From Candidatus Thorarchaeota archaeon (GTDB taxonomy: Archaea > Asgardarchaeota > Thorarchaeia > Thorarchaeales > Thorarchaeaceae): DNA of 12,947 bases. Each line of letters begins with the position of its first letter. Position 1 is the first letter of the stretch. The position numbers were made by a program, and so were the translations under genes. The notes beneath the pieces are model-generated. The model was not told the origin of the DNA. It searched no databases and saw only the letters and a program-made list of their open reading frames with translations. This document shows positions 7,650-12,947 of this stretch, in pieces. The stretch spans positions 1-12,947 of the forward strand of contig JAEOSL010000100.1 in the NCBI GenBank assembly GCA_016840385.1. Reading direction: 5' to 3'.

Positions 7650-8432
7650 CTAGATTTGTATTCCATCAGTCCGGATGTTATCTGCAAGCATTCGAATCTG
7701 ATCATCCTTTCTCCATTCTGCAGTTTGCGTAAGAACGTCGGCTATGGTTTTCACGAATAGTAGATCTATTTCCACTGTACGTTCTTCGTTTGTTAGACTA
7801 AGATACTTCTCAAGAAGCTGCCAGACCATTGCTCTTTTTCTCGAATCATTGATAGGGTTCGTGTCAAGTAAGCTGGCACTTGCTCCGGCGATATCCAATA
7901 TCCAGTGTCCTGGTTTCGCTTCCTCGAAATCCAGTCCGTAGAGGGTGTCATCACATAGCAAGAAATTACGTAATCTCGGGTCGCCCTTGATGGAATTGAA
8001 AGATTCATGGAATTTATGATACCAAATAGCCAACTCATCAATCAAACTTGGTTCAAATGTTCGATTAATCAGGTCAACCAATGGCTCACCCCGAAGGAAA
8101 TACATCAGGATAACACCATTTTCTGCACCGATGATTTCTGGAACCGATAGCCCATTTTGTTGACATGATTCAAGGATTTGCTTTTCGATCTCAAACGTTT
8201 CAGAAATAAACAGCTTTGCAATCAGTGGAGCAAGATGTGAGGGAGGGGTTGTATGAATGTTCAGAAGTAAGACCACATTCTTCTTACTTTTCATCTGTTC
8301 CAAATACTCAACTTGAACAGAGTCACCGTATACTGTTTTCAAGAGTTTCTCGAGTGTGCGTATACGGTCTTCTGGGAGCTTTAATCCATCGATACCTGTA
8401 AGGTCCATCTGATAGTCCTTCAGTAAATCCAT
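7650..8432 (-). CDS. Small protein-kinase-fold phosphotransferase (APH/Bud32-like)
   Basis: A 260-residue protein with kinase-fold landmarks: a possible ATP-anchoring Lys in LIAKLF (K73), helix-C Glu in FEIEKQ (E81 or E83), a hinge near LMYFLRGEPL (109-118), the catalytic loop KGDPRLRNFLL (149-159, D151 and N156) and a metal-binding Asp in LDFEEA (D168; DFE in place of DFG). No glycine-rich loop is obvious. This layout suits aminoglycoside-phosphotransferase, Bud32/RIO or sugar-kinase relatives; I cannot tell whether the target is a small molecule or a protein. The start is uncertain: ATG 8432 has no ribosome site, whereas ATG 8408 follows AAGGA by 7 nt. It stands alone, is divergent from the DUF6485-like gene, and no substrate clue comes from its neighbours. 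Confidence 0.68.
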   Translation of the reverse strand: MDLLKDYQMDLTGIDGLKLPEDRIRTLEKLLKTVYGDSVQVEYLEQMKSKKNVVLLLNIHTTPPSHLAPLIAKLFISETFEIEKQILESCQQNGLSVPEIIGAENGVILMYFLRGEPLVDLINRTFEPSLIDELAIWYHKFHESFNSIKGDPRLRNFLLCDDTLYGLDFEEAKPGHWILDIAGASASLLDTNPINDSRKRAMVWQLLEKYLSLTNEERTVEIDLLFVKTIADVLTQTAEWRKDDQIRMLADNIRTDGIQI

Positions 8433-8518
8433 GTACTAGTTGATATCGAATGTCCGCTATTAACGAATCGACCGCACAGATTTTAACGCGTAGTAGTAAG
8501 TCTGTGTTGGGAATAACG

Positions 8519-8737
8519 ATGACAGGTAGAATTTGTAATGTTGAAAAGAATCTGAAAAAATGCACTTGCTCATATCCCGGATGTTCTAGAAAGGGGTATT
8601 GTTGTGATTGTCTGGATTACCACTGGAAGCACAAGGAACTACCTGGGTGTCTGTTCCCCGATGAGGCTGAGAAAACTTTCGATAGGTCTCTTGAGTATTT
8701 CATAGATGTGTGGAGCAAGAAACTCGGGAAAAAGTAA
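8519..8737 (+). CDS. Small Cys-rich DUF6485-like protein
   Basis: A 72-residue protein with a dense set of likely metal ligands: C6, C15, C17, C22, C28, C29, C31, H35, H38 and C44. The stretch KCTCSYPGCSRKGYCCDCL (14-32) and YHWKHKELPGCLFP (34-47) match the pattern C-x-C-x4-C-x5-CC-x-C...YH...ELPxCxFP that I recall for DUF6485, a family of unknown function. The C-terminus is a plain amphipathic helix (FDRSLEYFIDVWSKKLG). ATG 8519 places the family domain at the N-terminus; ATG 8450 would add 23 unconserved-looking residues and crowd the divergent gene. It probably binds zinc or an iron-sulfur centre, by inference from the ligands. It converges with mtnA, 69 nt away. Confidence 0.72.
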   Translation: MTGRICNVEKNLKKCTCSYPGCSRKGYCCDCLDYHWKHKELPGCLFPDEAEKTFDRSLEYFIDVWSKKLGKK

Positions 8738-8806
8738 GTTGTATGGTTGGTTAATGCATAAGTGTTGTCAGATAGATACTAGAATATGGAACTTGTGGAT
8801 GTGATT

Positions 8807-9847
8807 CTATTTTTCAAGTAATCTACGCATCTTCTCCTCAGTAGGTGCTTCAACCACTCCCTTATCGGTGATTATTGCTGTGATTAGCTCTGGAGGAGTG
8901 GTGTCGAAAGCCGGATTGTAAACTTTAGCGTCAGGTGGACAAACATATTCGCCATTTATCATACGAATTTCGTTAGGATCACGTTCCTCAATCTCAACAT
9001 CTTCATGATCAGTTTCCCAATCGATTGTGCTCATCGGTGCGGCCACGTAGAATGGTATGCCAAAATACTTCGCTGTGATTGCCATCGTTAAAGTTCCAAT
9101 TTTGTTAGTTACATGTCCAGTTTTTCCCAGAATGCGATCAGAACCAACCACACAGCAATCCACACGGCCTTCTCTGAACACTGTACCAATCATCCCGTCA
9201 GTGATTAGCGTTGTATCAATATTATCTTCCATGAACTCGAAGGTTGTAAGTCGAGCTCCTTGTAGCCTTGGGCGAGTTTCAGCGGCATATACTTTGATGT
9301 CACCATTATACTTCTCATGCGCGACACGAACAACAGCACCAATTGTCCCTAGATGGACTGTGGCTAGAGACCCAGCATTGCAAATGGTTTGAATTGTAAA
9401 TCCGGGTTTGATGAATTGAAGTGCATTTTCCCCCATACTCCGACACATTCGCACATCCTCTTCCGCGATTTCCTTAGCTTCATCGATTAGGATTTGCACT
9501 ATCGAATCTGCATCTCCTTCCGCAGCTTTGGCGACACCTAGCATTCTTGCGGTAGCCCATGTTAGATTGACTGCTGTTGGACGGGTATTTAGTGTTACAG
9601 CAGCTTTTTCGAGGAATTTAATCAGTTCTTCCTTGTTTGTTGCCTTACTCTCAATTGCTGCTAATGCCATTCCCATACCAGCAGCTGCACCAATTGCAGG
9701 AGCTCCTCGAATTTCCATAACTTTGATTGCATGAGCCATTCGTTCATGACTTCCAGTGATTATGTGAGCTTTGACAAGAGGAAGTTTGAGCTGGTCTACG
9801 AGTCTAACTTCATTTTTGTCATCTAACCATTCGATTGTCCGAAACAT
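8807..9847 (-). CDS. mtnA: S-methyl-5-thioribose-1-phosphate isomerase (MtnA family)
   Basis: Aldose-ketose isomerase of the methionine salvage pathway, converting methylthioribose 1-phosphate to methylthioribulose 1-phosphate; cytoplasmic. The 346 residues are full length for the family. Visible signatures are IEW (5-7), MEIRGAPAIGAAAG (44-57), RPTAVNLTWA (89-98), ICNAGSLAT (155-163, catalytic C156), ETRPRLQGARLT (190-201), GSDRI (235-239, catalytic D237; GADRI in most members), TNKIGT (247-252), PFYVAAPMSTID (265-276) and IEERD (286-290). The related ribose-1,5-bisphosphate isomerase of archaeal AMP metabolism usually reads GADAI, so MtnA fits better, but aIF2B-family functions are easily swapped. 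It is the second gene after the hycI-like protease, only 1 nt from its stop, with GAGG 8 nt upstream of the ATG. Confidence 0.88.
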   Translation of the reverse strand: MFRTIEWLDDKNEVRLVDQLKLPLVKAHIITGSHERMAHAIKVMEIRGAPAIGAAAGMGMALAAIESKATNKEELIKFLEKAAVTLNTRPTAVNLTWATARMLGVAKAAEGDADSIVQILIDEAKEIAEEDVRMCRSMGENALQFIKPGFTIQTICNAGSLATVHLGTIGAVVRVAHEKYNGDIKVYAAETRPRLQGARLTTFEFMEDNIDTTLITDGMIGTVFREGRVDCCVVGSDRILGKTGHVTNKIGTLTMAITAKYFGIPFYVAAPMSTIDWETDHEDVEIEERDPNEIRMINGEYVCPPDAKVYNPAFDTTPPELITAIITDKGVVEAPTEEKMRRLLEK

Positions 9848-9848
9848 C

Positions 9849-10349
9849 TTATTGTCCTCGCAGGTGTGTCCTTAGAATAGAATCAAGGGTGATAATAAGC
9901 TTCTGAGATACCTCATGTATCTCCGGAGTGAGCCCCTCTCCGAACTGAATACTCCTTGGTTGAATTCCAAGAAGAATTGTCTGTCCGCCAGTTTGTTGCT
10001 CCAGATAGTCCATCAAAAGTGAGAGAGGCATACTGTGGGTGCTGATAGCAATTCCACCAATCCTATCTTTTGTGACCAATTCTATATGACCAACTGGTTT
10101 TCTCATGTCAGCAGCATCTATCATGATGACCCGCTCTGCACCGAATTCAGCTAATGGTTTCGCAAAGGCTTCAGGCACCGAACCAACATTCTCAATGTAT
10201 ACATCGGGATGCTTAGTTTGGAGACCTGCAATAATGAAAGGTCCTAATCCATCATCTGTTCGGAGATCATTCCCAATACCAAGTATAGCGATTCGTTTTG
10301 CGCCGGATATGAATTCTTCAAGCTGGTTGGAAATATCTTGGTCGGTCAC
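9849..10349 (-). CDS. HycI-type hydrogenase maturation protease
   Basis: Nickel-dependent endopeptidase that clips the C-terminal tail of a [NiFe]-hydrogenase large subunit after metal insertion. Numbered from GTG 10349 (166 residues): a short leader, then LGIGNDLRTDDGLGPF (23-38) with metal ligand D28, the second ligand D78 in VIMIDAADM, and H105 in STHSMPLSLL (103-112). All three ligands of the family (E/D, D, H) are present. The frame is open back to 10553, but that part overlaps the divergent endA-like gene, so GTG 10349 or GTG 10412 is chosen; neither has a ribosome site. It forms an operon with mtnA. No hydrogenase subunits are in view. Confidence 0.83.
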   Translation of the reverse strand: MTDQDISNQLEEFISGAKRIAILGIGNDLRTDDGLGPFIIAGLQTKHPDVYIENVGSVPEAFAKPLAEFGAERVIMIDAADMRKPVGHIELVTKDRIGGIAISTHSMPLSLLMDYLEQQTGGQTILLGIQPRSIQFGEGLTPEIHEVSQKLIITLDSILRTHLRGQ

Positions 10350-10426
10350 ATCGCAAATCGGATGCGTGTTACCTTTAGTTCTTATGTTTGGTCGCGACGA
10401 AGAGTTTTTCACAAGTTCGATGTTGG

Positions 10427-10436
10427 ATATATTATA
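10427..10436. promoter_or_regulatory. TATA box between divergent hycI-like and endA-like genes
   Basis: ATATATTATA is the strongest AT-rich box in the roughly 100 nt between the two divergent starts, and it reads as a TATA element on both strands. To the right, transcription would begin near 10457, which suits ATG 10502 with a short leader better than GTG 10451. To the left it would begin near 10405, giving a leader for GTG 10349. Confidence 0.4.
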
Positions 10437-10450
10437 GTAGGCGAATAGCA

Positions 10451-11080
10451 GTGCCCGAAAAAGATGACAATCCCCAAGAACCTCAGCTGGAAAAAACTGA
10501 GATGGATGAACCAGAGGAGTTGATTGAAGAAGAGGAAGATCCCTCTGAAACAATCTTCGATGGTACTAAGGGATATGTCGGAACTGGTGATTTTGATAGG
10601 ATATCTCAACAGGGATTCTACGGTACACGGATGGATGATGGCCGATTGGAGCTTGAAGCTGTTGAGGTTCTTCACTTGCTTGAAAGAAAGAGAGTTACTG
10701 TACAATCTCCCGATGGAAAACCCATCGATTCCAAACATATCGTTAACACACTATTGAGTACCGAACCAGATTTGTGGTTAAGATATCTGGTATTTCGAGA
10801 TTTGCGAAGTCGAGGATATGCAGTACGATTAGGTTTTGGAAGTGGAATCGATTTTCGAGTGTACGGACGGGGCGATCGACCAGGTACTGCAACAGCAAAG
10901 CAGTTAGTGTATGTACTGAAAGAAGGGACTCCGATATCACTTCACGATTTGGATATGGTCACCGAAACTGCGTCCACAGCAAGGATGAATCTTGTTTTTG
11001 CATTAGTTGACCAGAATGGTGAAGTGAACTACTATCGAGTTGCTCAAGCGACTTTACGTGATCTTAGGAGCGATGACTGA
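10451..11080 (+). CDS. tRNA splicing endonuclease family protein, probably a non-catalytic subunit
   Basis: Member of the EndA family that removes tRNA and rRNA introns at bulge-helix-bulge sites. From GTG 10451 (209 residues) there is an acidic tail (1-35), a degenerate N-terminal domain, then the nuclease domain: YLVFRDLRSRGYAVRLGFGS (112-131), DFRVYGRGDRPG (134-145) and LVFALVDQNGEVNYY (181-195). The catalytic Tyr is present (Y138). The His of the usual EEHAKYLV motif is T148 (TATAKQLV), and the Lys of the usual SVRKxLV motif is M179 (TARMNLV). Two of the three catalytic residues are thus lost, as in structural subunits of heteromeric archaeal or eukaryotic enzymes. Alternative start: ATG 10502. 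The stop shares one base with the ATPase ATG that follows, so the two are translationally coupled. Confidence 0.83.
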   Translation: MPEKDDNPQEPQLEKTEMDEPEELIEEEEDPSETIFDGTKGYVGTGDFDRISQQGFYGTRMDDGRLELEAVEVLHLLERKRVTVQSPDGKPIDSKHIVNTLLSTEPDLWLRYLVFRDLRSRGYAVRLGFGSGIDFRVYGRGDRPGTATAKQLVYVLKEGTPISLHDLDMVTETASTARMNLVFALVDQNGEVNYYRVAQATLRDLRSDD

Positions 11081-12351
11081 TGTCTGATGATGATTATAGT
11101 GATGAAATGTTGAATTTAGATATGTTCTTTGATGAACAAACCATGAGTGTCCACTTGGTAGAGAATAATCCTCCGCGCGCAAAGAGAGGTGCACCAGGTG
11201 ATTGGTCATTGGTCGAACTTTCAGATCGTATCTTGACTTATGAGGAACTTGAAATTCTAGGAAATGCAATTATTGAAAGTGTTCATAATGACAGAGGCTC
11301 TTTCATGGAAATTGAGGAAGAAGGAGCTGCAGTAGTACAACTTGGTAATCTCAGGATTGCAATTGCTATGCCGCCCTTTGCAGACAAATATGAGATTTCT
11401 GCAATACGACCAATTACAAAACTCTCAATGGATTATTATGAACTCAGCCCCAAGCTAATGAAAAGACTTGAAACACGAGCTGAGGGGATGCTGGTAACAG
11501 GGTCTCCTGGTAGTGGAAAAAGCACATTCGCCGCGGCACTTGCCGAATATTATTCTAAGAAAGATAATGTTGTCAAAACATTGGAACAACCCAGAGACCT
11601 TCAAGTATCCGAAGAAATTGTTCAATATTCACCTCTTGATGGTAGCATGGAGAAAGCTGCGGATATACTGTTACTTGTTCGTCCTGATTACGTAGTTTAC
11701 GATGAGTTACGCAAAGATACTGATTTTCAGGCGTATTCGGATTTGCGCTCTGCAGGAGTTGGAATGGTAGGTGTAGTCCATGCAGGGTCTGCAATTGATG
11801 CGATTCAAAGATTGATTCTACGTGGAAGAGTTGAACTTGGACAGTTACCAAGTACTGTGGATACTGTGATTCATATCGAAGCTGGACGAGTTGCAAAGGT
11901 CGCATCGATGTCTCTCAAGGTGAAACTACCTACAGGATTTGGCGGTCAAAGAGACCTTGCACGGCCGGTCGTCGAGGTCCGTGACTTTGAACGTGGTATG
12001 TTGGAGTATGAGATGTTTACATTCGGTGGAGAAAAAGTCGTTGTTCCAGTCCGAGGTGGCTCAGCACCCACAATGAGAGGTGACAGGAGGGACAGGAGAG
12101 ATGTAAAAAGAGGTGCTCCCGGAGAAAGTTTGCAGGTTTCAACGAGCTATTCGAAAAAGAAGGTAACAATCCTTGCTGGAAGAAAGTACGCTAAACAAAG
12201 GATTGAGATCTTTGCAAATGATTTCTACCTCCTTACTACAATGGTTGGAAGGAATGGCGAAAGTGCTATTCGCATAAAGACCAGACAGGGGAGCATGTTG
12301 GTTGATGCCATGGAAGAGGGTGCAACAATCACTGCAAAAGTCGCTCAGTGA
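11080..12351 (+). CDS. COG1855-type PilT-family ATPase lacking the PIN domain
   Basis: Hexameric-type secretion/PilT ATPase fold of the archaeal PIN-ATPase family, which is widely conserved and of unclear, probably RNA-related, role. In 423 residues: FFDEQTMSVHLVENNPPRAK (16-35) and GAPGDWSLVELSD (37-49), the family linker; ISAIRPITKLSMDYYELS (106-123); Walker A GSPGSGKS (141-148); KTLEQPRDLQV (166-176); LLLVRPDYVVYDE (197-209, Walker B); GMVGVVHAG (228-236); and DLARPVVEVRDFERG (292-306). Typical members are about 600 residues with an N-terminal PIN nuclease domain and a C-terminal KH domain. Here the gene starts just before the linker, at an ATG 9 nt after AGGAG, and the C-terminus (352-423) is beta-rich with no GxxG KH loop; an Arg-rich linker (333-345) precedes it. 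It is coupled to the endA-like gene, pointing to RNA processing. Confidence 0.87.
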   Translation: MSDDDYSDEMLNLDMFFDEQTMSVHLVENNPPRAKRGAPGDWSLVELSDRILTYEELEILGNAIIESVHNDRGSFMEIEEEGAAVVQLGNLRIAIAMPPFADKYEISAIRPITKLSMDYYELSPKLMKRLETRAEGMLVTGSPGSGKSTFAAALAEYYSKKDNVVKTLEQPRDLQVSEEIVQYSPLDGSMEKAADILLLVRPDYVVYDELRKDTDFQAYSDLRSAGVGMVGVVHAGSAIDAIQRLILRGRVELGQLPSTVDTVIHIEAGRVAKVASMSLKVKLPTGFGGQRDLARPVVEVRDFERGMLEYEMFTFGGEKVVVPVRGGSAPTMRGDRRDRRDVKRGAPGESLQVSTSYSKKKVTILAGRKYAKQRIEIFANDFYLLTTMVGRNGESAIRIKTRQGSMLVDAMEEGATITAKVAQ

Positions 12352-12371
12352 GCCAAGGTTTAACGAAGAGT

Positions 12372-12378
12372 CTTTATA
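12372..12378 (+). promoter_or_regulatory. TATA box of the tRNA-Arg gene
   Basis: CTTTATA is centred about 28 nt before the first base of the tRNA, the usual position for an archaeal TATA element with transcription starting at or just before the mature 5' end. Confidence 0.65.
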
Positions 12379-12402
12379 CCAAACCGGGTGCAAACTGCTA
12401 AA

Positions 12403-12480
12403 GGGCCCGTGGCCTAGCCTGGATAAGGCGCTAGCCTCCTAAGTTAGTCATCCCCAGTTCAAATCTGGGCGGGCCCGCCA
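12403..12480 (+). tRNA. tRNA-Arg (anticodon CCU), CCA encoded
   Basis: A full cloverleaf is present. Acceptor GGGCCCG (12403-12409) pairs with CGGGCCC (12470-12476). D stem GCCT/AGGC (12412-12415/12426-12429). Anticodon stem CTAGC/GTTAG (12431-12435/12443-12447, one G-U) with loop CTCCTAA, so the anticodon is CCT at 12438-12440 and reads AGG. T stem CCCAG/CTGGG with loop TTCAAAT (12458-12464). Discriminator G12477 and a D-loop A20 (12423) agree with arginine identity. CCA is encoded at 12478-12480. There is no intron, and I saw no repeat of its 3' end elsewhere in the window that would mark an integrated element. Confidence 0.96.
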
Positions 12481-12536
12481 TATCCATACTCTTGCAGAAT
12501 ATGATTGAAGCACTGTGAAAAAATGTGCTGTATTCT

Positions 12537-12614
12537 AGAGAAATGAAGTAATCAAAAACCATTCAGAATCATGTCGTACTGAATATGAAGTGTATTTCTC
12601 TGGTCAGTTTTTTT
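12537..12614 (+). terminator. Two-tier hairpin followed by seven T, downstream of the tRNA
   Basis: AGAGAAAT (12537-12544) pairs with ATTTCTCT (12594-12601). Inside it ATTCAG (12561-12566) pairs with CTGAAT (12579-12584). A T7 run follows at 12608-12614. It could end the tRNA transcript or be the end of a small RNA beginning nearer 12481. A smaller stem, AGCAC/GTGCT, sits at 12509-12513/12525-12529. Confidence 0.4.
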
Positions 12615-12755
12615 GGATTTATACTCATTCTAAAAACACATCAGCTCTAATTCTAAATCACTAATCTCGTTTAATTTTACAGTCCATTACCAAATTATGG
12701 GAATCTGTTTCTCGAATTAGTCTATCACTTGATTTAGTGTTTAAGTGATTATATA

Positions 12756-12848
12756 ATGAAAGCAACAAATTATGACTACGTTCGACTGTTTTCCGAGCTA
12801 TTAAGATTTGATCCTGGTTTGGGAAATCCATCAGACGAGCCGTGGTGA
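12756..12848 (+). CDS. Possible 30-residue small protein
   Basis: ATG 12756 to TGA 12846-12848 encodes a 30-residue peptide (MKATNYDYVRLFSELL at the N-terminus, ending SDEPW). Its composition is protein-like: an amphipathic helix followed by a Pro/Gly/Asp tail. GTGAT (12745-12749) lies 6 nt before the ATG and fits the 3' half of an archaeal Shine-Dalgarno site. A hairpin with a T-rich tail follows 22 nt after the stop. I do not recognise a family. It could also be a chance frame or the relic of a larger gene. The rest of 12615-12755 shows nothing I can name. Confidence 0.28.
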   Translation: MKATNYDYVRLFSELLRFDPGLGNPSDEPW

Positions 12849-12870
12849 ACTATAGTTAACTTATGATAAC

Positions 12871-12907
12871 GATTTCCCAGTAATATTGGGAAATCACCTT
12901 TCTTTTT
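12871..12907 (+). terminator. Perfect 9-bp hairpin with T-rich tail
   Basis: GATTTCCCA (12871-12879) pairs with TGGGAAATC (12887-12895) around a 7-nt loop, followed by a T-rich tract (12899-12907). This is the most terminator-like structure in the window. The same 3' arm sequence also occurs upstream at 12819-12828 as TTGGGAAATC, so an alternative pairing is possible. Nothing further is recognisable from 12908 to the end. Confidence 0.5.
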
Positions 12908-12947
12908 GCGATTAAGAGGGTTGATTCACTCTTCATTCATCACAGTG

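Noticed and set aside
8807..9847. Ribose-1,5-bisphosphate isomerase or aIF2B subunit instead of MtnA
   Set aside because: GSDRI, RPTAVNLTWA and the ETRPRLQGARLT block fit MtnA more closely, though the family is broad.
9849..10553. Longer hydrogenase protease starting at 10553
   Set aside because: The extra 68 residues run antisense through the endA-like gene and do not resemble the family; typical HycI proteins are about 150-170 residues.
12807..12817. TTTGATCCTGG, identical to the start of bacterial 16S rRNA
   Set aside because: The match stops at once on both sides, and it lies in a small open frame; chance similarity.
12403..12947. tRNA-Arg as an integration site for a mobile element
   Set aside because: No direct repeat of the tRNA 3' end, integrase or foreign-looking genes are visible in the window.
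1..12947. CRISPR arrays, insertion sequences or toxin-antitoxin pairs
   Set aside because: No regularly spaced repeats, transposase genes or terminal inverted repeats were seen.

Overview
The window looks like the chromosome of a mesophilic archaeon with moderate GC. The evidence is a PilT/COG1855-type ATPase with a tRNA splicing endonuclease (EndA) family gene, a HycI-type hydrogenase protease, archaeal TATA boxes (a clear one lies about 28 nt before the tRNA), mixed ATG/GTG/TTG starts and Shine-Dalgarno-led operons. An Asgard lineage is possible, but this is only a feeling from gene content and cannot be shown here.

Layout. (1) 1-102 is the tail of an unknown + strand gene. (2) 189-2360 (+) is an orphan DUF1156/COG1743 zinc-ribbon DNA methyltransferase. 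It seems to start at CTG, because there is a good GGAGG and no canonical start upstream of the conserved N-terminal motif. (3) 7076-2349 (-) is a four-gene operon: membrane-anchored metallophosphatase, ECF S component of the YkoE type, fused double ATPase (EcfA1A2), and EcfT. The phosphatase and the S component both end in what looks like the same extracellular domain, which suggests a dephosphorylate-then-import salvage module for a vitamin-like molecule. (4) 7098-7649 holds no convincing gene but many local hairpins; it may be an unrecognised RNA. (5) 8432-7650 (-) is a small kinase-fold protein. (6) 8519-8737 (+) is a Cys-rich DUF6485-like protein. (7) 10349-8807 (-) is a two-gene operon, hycI-like protease then mtnA. 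(8) 10451-12351 (+) is a translationally coupled pair: an EndA paralogue that has lost two of its three catalytic residues, and a COG1855 ATPase without its usual PIN domain. (9) 12403-12480 is tRNA-Arg(CCU), intronless, with encoded CCA. (10) 12481-12947 is a non-coding tail with two hairpin/oligo-T structures and one possible 30-residue ORF.

The two most interesting points are the altered RNA-processing pair (8) and the ECF-phosphatase operon with a duplicated ectodomain (3). The structured 7.2-7.6 kb region is the best place to look for something undescribed, but the evidence there is only hairpins read by eye.
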